This document shows positions 1 to 12,033 of a DNA stretch of 64,000 nt, one piece after another. Every line of letters begins with the position of its first letter. Within the stretch, counting starts at the first letter, position 1. This DNA is from Isoetes taiwanensis. Taxonomy: Eukaryota > Streptophyta > Lycopodiopsida > Isoetales > Isoetaceae. The notes under the pieces were generated by a model. It saw only the letters and a list, made by a program, of their open reading frames with translations, searched no databases and was not told where the DNA came from. The DNA is taken from assembly GCA_021234155.1 (NCBI GenBank), contig JAJEKV010000003.1, positions 11,899,819 through 11,963,818 on the forward strand. Reading direction: 5' to 3'. The position numbers were made by a program, and so were the translations under genes.

Positions 1-1750
1 AACAGCTCCAAGGCCAGGATGTGAGAGTCCAAGGGCAAACCGGAGCGTGGATCTTTCTTAAAGCTATCACACAGCACTGAGTCAGACACCAAAGAAGACA
101 ATCTGGAAAAGGGCTGAAAGAATGCCACGATACATGACATGTACGGTCCAAAGGCACAAATATTTATCAGCACAAGCAGCCTTTGCAACCTTCTTCCATT
201 ATCAGGGAATAATCAACTTAGGGGAACCGTGAGTCCGAGCTCTTGATCTAGTACCAATGAATATGAGGAAAGCTAGACCATATTTAGAGGAACCCGACAT
301 CAAGGCCAACCTTCTAGAAGGCCCATCAACCAAGTATCAGGAAGGGGAACATGACTATGAGGAGGAAGTCCATGAATTTGAGAATGAACCCAGATTAGCT
401 AGGCAAATGGAGAAGTACCATCAGGACCACAGAGGACCTCACAAGAAAGGCAACAGCACCCCAGTTAGGATCACACCTCTTACGCCAATTATTATTAAAG
501 AGGAGGAATACCTTTTTGCAGATGATATCTTACACCTACCATACTGCATTGATTAAAGTCTTTGCATGGATGAACTCCTATCTATGATCATTCATACTTA
601 TAATGACGACTTCATCGACTATTCAGAGCAAGAACTTCCAAGAGAAATAGCCGAAAGAGAGATATATACAACGGCATAACATCACGAACAGACAAGCGTA
701 TGATTTTATCAAGCACCGAATGCAGCATCAAGATCTTCAGATGATGAAGAGTTTCAGGCAATTCAAGCAAGATTGTATAAGAGTGGGAGCATGGCCCAAC
801 CCAAATAAGCCACGTCATCATGGGGCCAAACCTTGAAGTGTAGTTATATTAATCTTGATGGCACCATCTCGATGAAGAGGGATCATGGCGACCTAATGGT
901 GATAGAAATATACCGTCAAGCAGCCATGAGGAAAGGGTCAGAATCCCCAGTCGGCATGGGAAAAGCTTCACGCTACTATCTTTCTTCGCTCACTTAAGAT
1001 CAAATAGTAGTTCTTTTTCAAAAACAATTTAACCACATGGGAGCAGGCAATTTACTTGCTATCAGCACTTCCTTGCTTCGGGAGTCATTCCAAACTTTGG
1101 AGAACATCGACCATGTAATCTTAATTAGGAGATCTATGCCCTTGCATTATCTTCATTTAGCTCAAGGATACCTTCGAGATGCACCCTTAGCATTAATGAC
1201 TGCAGGATACAGGACTTGGCACAGGAAAAAGTAGTTCCAGCACTGGAAGGATGCTCGACATGGAACATGCTACGAAACGTCTGCCATGACCTCAAACTCA
1301 AAAGACATTAAGGAGCACTTTAAACTCAAACGTCGACGTCAGCATTAGATCCGCAATGGATCTACAAAGTTTAGATACACCTTAAATTATATTCTTGAAT
1401 TTAAACCTTGAGATCACAATGTATCATGAGTATAAGTGTTTTTGCTATAATTCTTCTATGAGTAAGATAAATAAAAGCAGCAGCAACACCATAGTAGCCA
1501 CATTGCATAACGTGTATTCGTGATCAATGTTTGCAGCTAGAAACTTTACGATACTCTCGCAGAACCCGGGTTGTCAATGTAAGAAAATTGCCTCAATAAT
1601 GCAATGCATATCATAAATGCATCATTAAGGATGGGATTGAATATATCCCTAAGTTTGAATTCGTCGACCCAGAGCAAAAGAATAAAAAGGAGGATGCAAG
1701 TACAAAGTAATTACCTAAGGCAATTGCCAAGTTAATTAAAGAGTTCCATG
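1..1750 (+). other. Upstream part of the Ty3 element, no clear gag
   Basis: No recognisable gag, zinc knuckle or protease could be read here. Short open stretches exist, for example 257-556, which is acidic and charged, but none carries a family motif. From position, this should be the gag-protease region of the element or sequence inserted into it. Confidence 0.4.
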
Positions 1751-3093
1751 ACCTATTACAGGATGAAATTTGAGAGCTAATGCCCTATAGAGGCATGGAT
1801 TGCGAAATCACTCTTGCGCCAGATGCAAAATCAACTAGCAAAGCTCCATATAGGGTGAGCACCCTAGAGCTAGCCGAGCTCAAGAAGCAACTGCAAGAAT
1901 TATTAGAGCTTGGGTTCATTAGGTCGAGTGTTTCATGAATTGGGGCACCCATCCTCTTTGTGAAGAAGAAAGACAAAAGTCTAAGGATGTCCATCGATTA
2001 TCGTCAGCACAACAAGCAAACGATAAAGAACAAATACGCGTTGCCAAGAGCAGATGATCTAATGGACCAGCTCCAAGGAGCAAAATTCTTCTATAAAATT
2101 GATTTAAGGTTTGGCTACCATCAAATAAGAATTAAGGAGGAGGTTATTCATGAGACCGCTTTCAGAATGTGGTATTGGCACCAAGAGTTCATAATCAAGC
2201 CCTTTGGTCTATCAAATGCCCCAACTACATTTATGTGCTTAATGAATGAGATGTTCAGAGACTTTTGGACGAGTTTGTTATCATATTTTTCGATGACATT
2301 ATAATCTATAGCAAGTCCATGGAAGAATATGTGGAACATCTAAGGAGAGTTTTAGAAAAGCTAAAGCATCATTGTTTATACGCAAAACTCTCAAAGTGTC
2401 ACTTCGCAGCAAGTAGAGTGGAATACTTGGGGCATGTGGTCACACTGGAGGGAATCTCCACTGATCCAATATAAATTGAAGCAATAGTAGATTGGCCAGC
2501 AAAGAAGAACGTCTCTGAGGTGAGAAGTTTTCTTGAATTAGCAGGCTACTACCGGAAATTTGTAAAAGATTTTCCTAAGTGGGCATCCCCTTTGTCGGAC
2601 CTGACTCAGAATAAGAAAGTAAAGGATTTTGTAGCAAATTGGCTAGAGAATGTTTTCGAAAAGCTCAAAGAAGCCTTGACAATAGCACCAGTGCTCATCC
2701 TACCAGATCCAAATAAGGATAAGCTAGTAGCAACTGATGCAAGTATACTAGCAATGGGTGGAGACCTTATGCAAGAAGGAAGAGTACTGGCGTACGACTC
2801 TAAGAAGATGAATGGCACCGAACAACGTTATCCAACGTGCATGATCAAGAACTTCTAGTTGTTGTAAGAGCTTTTGTATTTTGAGGCACTATTTGCTTGG
2901 TAGGAAATTTCAGTTAGATACTGATCACCAAAGCCTCCAATACATTTTCACGCAACCATTCCGCAATTTGAGGCAAAGACGCGGGATGGAATTCCTCGAA
3001 GAATATGACTTCAAGATAGTCTATAAGCCAGGTAAATTAAATGTGGTTGCTGATACACTCTCTCGACGACCATTGGAGACTCGAGTGGATTGA
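1750..3093 (+). pseudogene. Reverse transcriptase and RNase H of the Ty3 chromovirus (broken)
   Basis: Reverse transcriptase blocks are readable: the entry region with [16 protein letters not shown], then [27 protein letters not shown] and YLGHVV. The RNase H part shows a TDASxxAMG block and DHQSLQYI, and closes with VVADTLSRRP. The catalytic box reads FFDD where Ty3 elements usually have a YxDD or FxDD with isoleucine or valine. In-frame stops occur near 1936, 2474 and 2858, and the frame shifts around 2265-2290. The enzyme copied element RNA into DNA and removed the RNA strand. This copy cannot make a working protein. Confidence 0.85.
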
Positions 3094-3127
3094 AAATGCC
3101 ATCTCTACCTTGGCTAGTGAATTCGGC

Positions 3128-3154
3128 AAAAAAAAAAAAAAAAAAAAAAAAAAA
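3128..3154. repeat. Poly-A tract of 27
   Basis: An uninterrupted run of 27 adenines inside the element, between RNase H and integrase. It could be homopolymer growth in a dead copy or the tail of a small retroposed insertion. No target duplication was recognised. Confidence 0.9.
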
Positions 3155-3326
3155 GTTGAAGAGGTTTTACCCTCAAGCAAAGAATTCAAGAAAGTATAGG
3201 CTAGTCTTTAGTCCTTGCAAGAAAGCAAAGATAGATAAAGAAAGAGAAACCTATAAAAGATATAAAATGGAAGGCAAACTTTTATATCATAAAGACAAGC
3301 TTTGCATTCCAGAGTAATCAGGAGTA

Positions 3327-4592
3327 ATGAAATTGATTCTCCATGATACTTGTAATAGCCCAATAGCCGGCTATGGGGGATTCATGAAAATTTACTTCAA
3401 GATAAGTAGTAGTTACTTTTGGCCTGGCATGAAGAAAGACACCACCAACTACATTCGGCAATGTCAGTTATTTCAGCAAACAAAAGCAGAGCAACTCCGA
3501 ATCCCAGGAACCCTAGAACCTTTGGAGGTTCCAAATGCCAAATGGGAGGTTGTAAGCATGAACTTTATAACTAGGCTCCCAAAAACAGCAAGGGGCCATG
3601 ACACCTTAATGGTAGTGGTCGACAAACTATCAAAGATGGCGCACTTTTTGCCATGGCGAACCACAGATATGGCTTTAGACACCGCCTTGCTTTTCTTAAA
3701 GGAAATATTCAGATTGCATGGGATGGGAAGGAAAATCATCTCCAATAGAGACCCCGATTTTATTTTGGAAGGACTTCTTCAACACGATTCAAACAAAGTT
3801 ATCCATGGGTACAACATATCACCCCCAACCAAATGGGCAGACTGAACGTACAAGTCGGATAATAGAAGACATATTGAGAACTATGTGTGGAATAAGTCAA
3901 AGTGGGAAGACTATATTTACTTGGTAGAGTTATCCGTGATAAATTATGGTTATCCATGCCTAACATCAGACACTTGGCATAATCGAGTGTCCAAGCTAGA
4001 AGATTCTCAATAAATGTTGATTGATATGCAACAATTAGTGGAAGAAGTTCAAGTTCATCTCATGGCAGCAAGAAGTCGACAAAAGAGCATAGCCGATAGA
4101 CACAAAACCAAAAGAGAATTCCAAGTAGGGGATAATATTTGACTCAAAATAAAAGTCAAACACGCTAAGCTCTGCATCGGCAATTTAAGAAACTTTCTTC
4201 AAGGTGGGCGGGACCATTCAAAATCATTCAAAGAATAGGTAACCAATCCTATAAGTTGGATCTTCCCACACACTTGAAAATTCATAAAGTCTTCCATATA
4301 AGCTTGCTGAAAAAGCATACTCCCAACCTAGAGGAGATATTGGAGACACCAACTTTGTTGGAAATAACCATATAAGAAAACAAATTTTGAGATTGTTTCA
4401 AAAGCTCTTCTCAATAAAGCATATAAGAAAACAAGAAGACCTCAGTCCTCCAATATCTAGTCAAGTGGACACACTTGCAAGTGGAAGACGCGACATGGGT
4501 ACTTAAATATGATCTCGAAACACAGTACCCACAGTTTATAGAGCAATGCAAAGGCCAGCTCGTCAGCGACATCGTCGATAACGATTCGAAAA
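3327..4592 (+). pseudogene. Integrase with chromodomain-like tail (broken)
   Basis: The integrase reads through a zinc-binding-like start, a core with MNFITRLPKTARGHD and VVVDKLSKMAHFLPW, then ISNRDPDF and the TTYHPQPNGQTER block in a shifted frame. Two catalytic aspartates of the usual motifs (MDFI and SDRD) read as asparagine here (MNFI and SNRD), so strand transfer would be lost even without the stops and frameshifts. After the core a basic region leads to a chromodomain-like stretch at about 4440-4590, containing YLVKWTHLQVEDATW. In chromoviruses such tails target insertion to marked chromatin. Confidence 0.8.
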
Positions 4593-4599
4593 GGTGAGT

Positions 4600-5290
4600 G
4601 CATTCACACAATAAAGATTTGGCCGAGACGAATCAAAGAGTGCATGCAATCACTTTTAGGAGCCAAGATGTATATAGGTTATGACGCATGAGAGCATGGG
4701 CGATGATGGGATCATCCTTAATGTTCCCTATGCAATGATATTATGCCTATAGGTTAAGTGTGCATGCATGAGTCCTAGAATAGGGATCATGGATAGGTGC
4801 ATGATAGGGAACCACCTAGAGTCTATGGCTGTTATGGAGGATAAGCCACCTCCTATGCCAGAGCTGACAAAAGGTGTAGGCATTAGACATGTGGGCATAA
4901 TAGGCATGTCACATGCATGTAGTATAATGTAATGTAAATTAATAGGGGGTGGACCCTTAAAACCACAAATTACTAATTAAACTATATGCTCCTGTTGGCC
5001 AATAGAGAAAAGGGACCGTAAGGAGGGAGTACATCACACCAAGAATATGAGCTTATAACATTTTGTCTTAGTTATAAAACTCCTCAGGATTTTTCAAGTT
5101 ATCATAATGTAAAAATTACTGAAACTATATAAATTGTATAAGAAAATGAATATAGCTTCACACTCATATTCAGGTAATTAACACCGGAAGTTATGGTTGT
5201 GATAAAATTCTAAGTGTTAATATGCATATTCTTCTTTTATATTGTGCAGGTTCGTTTCACCTTATGTAATGCTGAGGACAGCATTATCCT
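4600..5290 (+). other. 3' untranslated spacer of the Ty3 element
   Basis: Non-coding stretch between the chromodomain-like end and the polypurine tract. No gene or internal repeat was seen. Confidence 0.5.
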
Positions 5291-5303
5291 AAGGGGGGGA
5301 GAA
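5291..5303 (+). other. Polypurine tract of the Ty3 element
   Basis: A purine run with seven consecutive G residues sits directly against the start of the 3' LTR (TGTGACGTT). This is the expected primer site for plus-strand DNA synthesis. Confidence 0.85.
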
Positions 5304-6880
5304 TGTGACGTTCCCCTAGAATATACGATATAAATACGTATATCCTAGGCCCACGTCACTATACAAATCTACATTAGTAGACTTGTATGCACCAAGTGTG
5401 GGGGCATGGCCAAGTTATTTACATAACTTGGCCAACCTTAGAAGGTGACCCATTTCCACGTGGCTTCACTCTATAGGTGACCCGCCACATGGACGCGCCC
5501 TATTGGAGCCAAGTGGCCCGCATGTGAACCCTAACATATAAAAAGGCTAAACCCTAAACCCTAGCCACTTTTGGCTCCACCAACCTCAGACCCACCAGTT
5601 CGCGATCAGAGCTCCGACTCGAAGACCGTCTTCGGCGGCTGAATTGCAAAGCAATGAGGAGGATCATCTTCTCCAACTACTTGCTAGAGATGGAGAACCA
5701 GGGGAGTTAGCGATAGCATGTCGAGGGCAGGTATTTTGGATAGATTCAGTATTGTAGTAGAGCCATTCTAGAACCTATTGTCCTGAACATGAACCCTAAT
5801 CAATGAACCCTAACTATAAGTTAGATGTATGTGATTAGGATTAGTTGTTATTCTCTTTTATTATCAAGATTATGTTGATATGATGTTGGTTGATCTCATA
5901 TTTGCACCTCTTGTGTATTGGGAAGGGGGGTAGAGACCTAGTAGCCACTAGTAGATGATGCTCCTAGTTTAGACCCACTAGTTCCCATTATTATTAAGCA
6001 CATGCATAGAGCCCACCTGGCTACGGAGGCTATGGAGTGACTGAGCACCACACAACGGGGTCAGTGGCAAAGTGGAGGGAGGACCTTCTTTGGCTGAGCG
6101 CGGCTACTGGGGTCCCATAGCGGGCTAGGCTCATAGTCGGGCCACTTCGTGGGGGCGGGTATGGGTCCGACACTTCGGGTCAATGGTGTCACCACTCTCA
6201 AGAGTTGCAAGTGTCGGCTTGGCTCTTGTTTTGGGGAGTTCACGGGGTATGGGCGCAGTGTCGCCACGATCCTCTAGCCGCCCATGGAGCCACCGCACTC
6301 GGGAGGGGAGATGCAACCCTTCCTACCTCATCGGACCGGGAGATGCAACCCGAGTAGTCTCATTGGGTGATACCATGGGATTACGCCTCCCAAGCAGTTA
6401 CCACGCCGAGTCTGATTTAGCCTATCTGCAAAGTATGCACAGGAGGGGCGGATGGAGTGGTCAACCCTAGCCATTGTCTATTGCCAGCCCAAGCCCATTG
6501 CCATAACTCGGTCTGTTCTATCTGGAGCCCCTACCGCCACCAACAACTCCCCTTGAGTCTGAGCCTTGGGTAGGAGCCTCTATTTGATGTATTTGATGTA
6601 TTCATTGTATTGTTGTATTTGATGACATGGATAGATGGATTATCACTACCCTTCGAGGTAGTTTGTTGTTATTGTTGCTAGTGCTTATGTTGTATATTTT
6701 GCTTCCGCTGACATAGGGACCCCTAGAGGACGGGACGGAATGACACCTCTGTGTCCTCTACTCGATAGTCTGGACCCCAGACGCGAGTTAGACAGAGGGC
6801 CCATACGACGGGTGCCGTTGGATGGGGAAGGTCCTTCGATGTATACGGCGGCTGTCGTATATAGCGCAAGGAGCGTCACA
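5304..6880 (+). repeat. 3' LTR of the Ty3 chromovirus (1577 bp)
   Basis: Begins TGTGACGT and ends AGCGTCACA, so the ends form a short inverted repeat (TGTGACG/CGTCACA). A TATA box (5537-5544) is followed by telomere-like sequence (CTAAACCCTAAACCCTAG, 5547-5564). The LTR is GC-rich around 6060-6480, unlike its surroundings. Its last 180 bases resemble 61120-61309. Confidence 0.85.
5537..5564 (+). promoter_or_regulatory. LTR TATA box followed by telo-box-like repeat
   Basis: TATAAAAA at 5537-5544 is followed within a few bases by two plant telomere-type units on the complementary strand. In plants, AAACCCTA boxes near the start of transcription are known from translation and cell-cycle genes. 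Here the pair probably marks the LTR promoter and the start of the transcribed part. Confidence 0.55.
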
Positions 6881-7065
6881 AATAGTTTAATCATTCAGTT
6901 TTGCTCACGTAATATCACAAGAGAGATACGTCACTGATAAGACCAATGAGATGAAATATCTAAAAAAACTTCAGTCAATCCATCCGTAGCCTTATCATCC
7001 CATACTTGGACCGAGTTAATCCAAGATGGCATATCTTCTCTGTGATCTTTAACTGAAACATGTTC
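6881..7065. other. Short host segment between two LTR elements
   Basis: About 190 bases between the end of the chromovirus LTR and the target duplication of element A. No gene was recognised. Confidence 0.5.
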
Positions 7066-7070
7066 ATGAC

Positions 7071-9517
7071 TGTTGCCCATTTTTGGCAACATGGACCAGC
7101 ATCTATGTTTCAAAACCTTCATTCCATTTACATTTCCTTTAAGGAAAAGTTCCAGGCTATTGTGATCCCATCAGAGTTTGGAAGACATTTGACCAAGATT
7201 GGAAGACATTGGGGATCTCCTATTATGGCCTAGTCTTTTCCTTGAGGTAAAACACCTTTCTAGACACATTCCTATTAGCTTAACATTTTCCTTTGATTTG
7301 AAGACCAGGCAAAGGCTATAGCAAGTTTATCAAGGAGGCACAAGACATTTTACCAAAGCTCAAAACCTTATGAAGCTTGCTTGAGAAGTTTGAAGTCACA
7401 CACATGAGGATGCTACCCTAGAAGTGAAATTTGCTCTTATTCTAGCCTTGAAGTTTGGAAGACCCTTATAGAAGTTTGGAAGACCTTAGGCTTTGAGCAA
7501 ATCTATCTTCACTAGGAGGTATGAATTGAGCCCTAGAAACAATTTGAGATAAGATCAAGTGCTACAGAGGTACCCATCTCTTCTTCATTCCATTCATCTT
7601 ACATCCCCCTTTCTATATCCCAAGAGCCTCCAAAACTTTTCCTTCACCATTGTTTCCACTTTTGAGACCTTTTCTCATCATTCTACTACTTATCTTTTAT
7701 GAATCCCACCTTCATTTGAGAATTGTCCCCTAGTGATCTTGAAAACCTTCAAAGGCAAAAAGGCTTCTTTCTCATTCTCATTTCATCTTCCTAAACCCTA
7801 GTATAGCCTATTTACACCCTTTTCCCATCTTTTCCTATGACTTTTTCACCATCCTTATGTTCCAATATTCATTGACCATGGGTCAAAAGGACCAAAAATT
7901 CAAATGTTTTAGTTTGACCTAAAACCCTCTAGATGGAAAGCTTGGAAAAAAGAGCTGACTTGGTCTTTTAAAATTCAAAAACCTTTGGAAAGACCTTCAA
8001 AATTGGATTCTTGGGATGCGTGCCAAAAAAAAAAACCTATTCTAGCCTATCTACCCTATCTATTTCTCGCATAGTTCCAGGTCACCCCCTTTTTTTTTCC
8101 ACGTGGCAGGGGGCGGGGGGCTTTACATGGCTGGGTGTCCCTCTCAAGGGCACGCAAATTTAATAGTGGGTCTGCATTTTTCCTTATATACCTTAGCCTC
8201 CGGAACCACTTCGGCCTGTGGGATATATCACCCTTAAGAATTTTCGATGAACCCTAAGAAATAGGGGAACATGCTAAATCCGGCCAATTCGTACCTAAAC
8301 TTGATTGAATCCCGCCAATTTCCGCCCGAAATTAGCTCCTAAACCTTTTCCGAAACCATGGGGATCCTTTGTGGCATTTGATTCGATGGAAATTGCTAAA
8401 TTTGGGCCTCAAATCACTCAACCGAGCTAGCTTTTGGGAAGAACAGTTCTTAAACCAGCATCACAGACCAAATCGACACGCCCCTCAGAGACATACCTCT
8501 GTGATTTTGGCGCATTGAATTTTTGATATCCTTTTGCTCTGCTCCGCTCGGATTCCAGCTCCATTTCGTTCGAGATTGAAGTCCCCGTTGCTCAGTGACT
8601 TGTTCAAAGATCGAAGCACCTCGCTTTGCAAACTTAAATAATCACTCCATATTACTTCATTGGTATTTTTGAAGCTCTCGAAAGGCTCAAGCAGTCTTGA
8701 ATTTTCTCTCAAGCATTATTATTTTCAAAACTTTGGTAATACCCTGTTGACATTGTCATACCTTCTGTATCACATTGCTATAATGCATAGTCTTTGCCTG
8801 AAAAATCATTGTCTTCATTGTACATCCTTTTTTTGTAGTTCTGCATTGCCCTTTTAAAAGAAAAAAAGAGCAAAAAAACCAAAAACAAGACCAAAAATAT
8901 TTACTCAGAGATTATATCTTCTTCAGGTAGTTGTCCTTATAGAAATCCTAGACACCTATACATTCGGAGAAAACATATAAAAAGATTTCTTTTCATAACT
9001 GTTACAGAGTTTGTTCTTTTCTTGAGGTTTTGTTTACTTACAGAAAAACTAAACACATCCTTTTGCTATTCAAACCTTTTGCACGTGATCTAGAGGTTAT
9101 TTTGAAGTTGCCTGCACAGATCCCAACCCAAAATTCCCCATCAAACTCCATCTGCAAAATTTGGCTCTCTGTTTTGGCACTGGCCAACTTTTTGACCTGC
9201 CTTTGACTTCGATTTTCTTGACCTTCCTTTATTCAAATCAAGTCAAGTCTTCTCCACCATTTTCCTCTGCTTGTTGACCACTGATAACACCAATCAGACC
9301 TTCAAAATCTCTCAAGGTGTGTCTGCAAGTTCAGTTTTTGCTCTGACAGTTTTTTCAGTTTCAGGGACTCTAGTGATTTTGAAAAACTAGCACTTAAAAA
9401 TGAATTTTCTGGGTTTCATATGACAAGGATTGATCACCCTAAGTGGTCCGGAGGTTCTAACCACTTTGTTTAAGATTCCTTTGAGGTTAGGCTAAAATTC
9501 CGTGTTTTAGGCTAACA
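7071..9517 (+). repeat. 5' LTR of element A (2447 bp)
   Basis: Matches 15448-17892 nearly throughout. A TATA-like box TATATA lies at 8185-8190. The most divergent stretch between the two LTRs is the GC-rich part near 8090-8150. Several small indels separate the copies, so the insertion is not recent. Confidence 0.92.
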
Positions 9518-9520
9518 TTT

Positions 9521-9538
9521 TGGAGGTTCTACCGAGAT
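9521..9538 (+). other. Primer binding site, tRNA-Gln type (element A)
   Basis: TGGAGGTTCTACCGAGAT starts three bases after the LTR end. Its complement ends in GGTAGAACCTCCA, which fits the 3' end of plant tRNA-Gln (acceptor strand, unusual U discriminator, CCA). The tRNA identity comes from general knowledge of the acceptor sequence and was not searched. The same site occurs in element B. Confidence 0.7.
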
Positions 9539-9559
9539 TTTCACCCGAAGTTGAACTCT

Positions 9560-10625
9560 ATGGCACCGAGAAAGACCGGCTGAGCCCGGGCCGAGCAACC
9601 CGGTAGCAGTCAACCAGAGCTAGTAGGGTAAGCATGAAAGTGGCTACCAGTTCCACAAAGAAATATTACAAATGTTTCGCTTTGCCTTTTTCCTCCACAA
9701 GCCCCTTACCAATTTGAGCTCACTATACCGTTCCTTCCCTTGTTATGATTCTTCCATGAATGCTAACCATTTCTTGAAGAATTTTGAAGAATATTATGAG
9801 GAGCATGGAAAGAAGAAAGGTACCAGTTTGCCGAAGTTTATCAAATGCATGAAAGGTGATGAGGCCGATCCTCACGGTTGGATTTCGAATCATCAATAGG
9901 TACTAAGTGGGATGAATTGGAACAAAAGTTTCACAAAGGTTTGGTAAGACTACTTCACCCCGTGATCTTGTCTTTGAGCTCAATTCCTTTTCTATTAAAT
10001 CGTGAAAGTGTGAAACAAAGATGTGGAAAGATTTAACTCTTACTTGCTGGTTTGTAATAGGAACCATGTTTCCCACCCAACTTTGCATCCGGTTGCTTCC
10101 TTTATCGAGGGTCCGATGTCCAGCCTAAGATTTATAGAAAGTTATTAAAACTTCAAAAGTTTGGTGAGCTAGATTCAATCCATAAGACATTTGTAAAGGC
10201 CGTAGATTTAGTAGAAATGCTAAGCTATCTCCGCCTGATGATGAAATCGAGAGATCCATTCTACCCCTCTCATCATGATACCGAAAGCACGAGTCACACT
10301 ATGCTAATGCTGCCCCCTCGTATGCAGTTCTCGTAAGGAAAAAAGAAGCCAAAAGTCAAGAGCTAGACCCTCGTGTTTTGAAATGAAATCTGAGATAAGT
10401 AAGGTATCCAAGCTCTCTTAGAAGTTACCAAACAACTCATGGAGTTAAAAATAGTAATAATGCCCCTTCTTCTAGCTCCGCCATACACGAATGCACAAAC
10501 CGTGGTAAACCCTATCATAGAGCTGAAAATTGCTTTGCAAGATCCCCGGTCCCTAAATGCCACAAAAGGGGCCATTTTGGTAAAGAATGTCCCGTTTGTT
10601 CTTTTGCAAAGAGATAGGTCATGAA
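9560..10625 (+). pseudogene. gag of element A (broken)
   Basis: The start ATG at 9560 (MAPRKTG, then a stop) matches the MAPKQKF start of gag in element B. Further in, SSMNANHFLKNFEEYYEEHG (about 9750-9810) matches the element B capsid segment SSMSANKFLRIFEDYYRGYG. A zinc knuckle remnant with CHKRGHFGKEC is encoded near 10557-10600. Repeated frameshifts and stops make it non-functional. Gag formed the particle that packages element RNA. Confidence 0.75.
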
Positions 10626-10901
10626 GAGAAGTTCTCAAGTGTCAAGAATTACCTTGCAAAAGCAAGAAAAAGGCAAACAGTGTCCAATATTAGTTTTATT
10701 GAGGCTTGTGCGTAAGAACAAGAAGAACAAGATGTTATGGTTGTGCAAACACGTGCTAGGGCTCCATTCGTGTACATCCGCAAGTTCTCATCCCCACCAA
10801 GTGTAGCTCCTAAGGTAACATTTCAGCCAAATCCTCGGGATATAGCTCCTCCCCTGCTCAAGGTATAAAACAGAAAAGATTCTAAGCTTGATGAATTTGA
10901 C

Positions 10902-11460
10902 TTGCTTATGAAAAACTCCAAGGTTACTGTAGACTTACTAACTTTATTGAGGATTGCACCATCATACAGGGAAAAGCTTATCAAAAATACCCAAAATGTT
11001 GAAGAAATTGCTGAAGAAACTTGCAATAACATTTCTGTAGCCTTACCTGAGCACACTGAAGATCCAGGTGCTTTTATTTGTAGTGCTACTATAGGGACCT
11101 CCCATTTAGATAAGGTTTTGCTGGATGGAGGTTCTTCCCTAAATGTCATGCCTTATCATGTTATGAAAACATTGAATCTCAAAGTAGAAGACAACACTTC
11201 TATTGTTCTAAAATCCTTTTCCAATGCTAAGGTAGTACCAAAGGGAGTGGTGAGAAATGTGTCTCAATTATCTGTGGGGAATCATTGTCTTAGCTACATT
11301 TGTGGTTGTTGATTTTGAGAATGTTAACCATGCTAACATCTATGATTTATTATTGGGAAGAAGGTGGATGAAAACAGTAGATGCTAGGCCTATATGGTCT
11401 GAAGGCATTTGCACTATTTCAAATGGAACAACTTCCATTAAACTGGTAAACAAGACTGAC
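10902..11460 (+). pseudogene. Aspartic protease of element A (frameshifted)
   Basis: The active-site region reads LLDGGSSLNVMPYHVMK, with DGG in place of the more usual DSG or DTG. Element B has the same DGG, so this is a family feature and not decay. A frameshift near 11270 splits the domain, which resumes with VVDFENVNHANIYDLLLGRRW. The protease would cut the Gag-Pol precursor. Confidence 0.8.
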
Positions 11461-11589
11461 CCTTCTGCTAACATTGGATTCATAGATGTGGATATTTTGC
11501 AGGAAAAAGAGTTAGGAGTCTACAGTTTAGGTCTGGATGTTGATATGAATGCAGAAGTTATCAACTTTGCTCATGTAGAGTTCCCTGAT

Positions 11590-12000
11590 CCAAACGAAAA
11601 CAAGGCCTACCTTTGGTTTGATGGAGGTATGTCTAAAAAATTAGGGATTGCTTCTTCTGGCCGCTATTCCTCAAGGATGCGAATCTTAAAGTCGATGACT
11701 AAGATAGGGAGAATTCATCCTAATATTTCTTCTAATGCAGCAGAGTATAGGGCCCTCATTGCAGGCCTACAGGAAGCAAGATTCATGAATATTTCCCATA
11801 TTGTTATCTATGGAGACTCACAACTTGTTTGCAAACAGATTTTGGGGGAATACCAAACAAAACATCAAGATATGGAGGATCTGAACACACAAGCTCAAGA
11901 ATTGCTAACTTTTTTTGATCATTGGGAAATTTATCATATTCCAAGGTCTAAAAACTTTGAGGCTGATTCTTTGTGCGCAAAAACACTCTTAGAGAGCATC
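11590..12000 (+). pseudogene. Additional RNase H domain upstream of RT (element A)
   Basis: An RNase H of the cellular type I kind lies between protease and reverse transcriptase. Catalytic positions are visible: WFDGG (D), AAEYRALIAGLQEA (E), YGDSQLVCKQ (D) and FEADSL (D). This segment is open over its whole length (in the frame of 11257-12033), so it has decayed less than its neighbours or only by chance stayed open. The element also carries the normal RNase H after RT (about 13180-13540). Confidence 0.85.
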
Positions 12001-12033
12001 TCTCCGAGGGAGCTATCAAGGAAGATGTCCTAG

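Larger units (their letters stand above)
1..6880 (+). mobile_element. Ty3/gypsy chromodomain retrotransposon, 5' truncated by window
   Basis: The body of a decayed Ty3-type LTR element. In order it shows a reverse transcriptase, RNase H, integrase, a chromodomain-like tail, a polypurine tract (5291-5303) and a 3' LTR (5304-6880). The 5' LTR, primer site and probably most of gag lie outside the window. Many stops and frameshifts show it is inactive. The chromodomain-like stretch after the integrase points to the chromovirus branch of Ty3 elements (inference from family knowledge). A fragment of a related LTR lies at about 60900-61309. Confidence 0.85.

Noticed and set aside
6183-6470. 95-codon frame in the GC-rich part of the chromovirus LTR
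   Set aside because: Inside an LTR, overlapping open frames on both strands due to GC-richness, no motif.
8485-8712. Minus-strand frame MRENSRLLEPFESF..., repeated at 16863-17087
   Set aside because: Duplicated only as part of the LTRs of element A, and frameshifted between copies.
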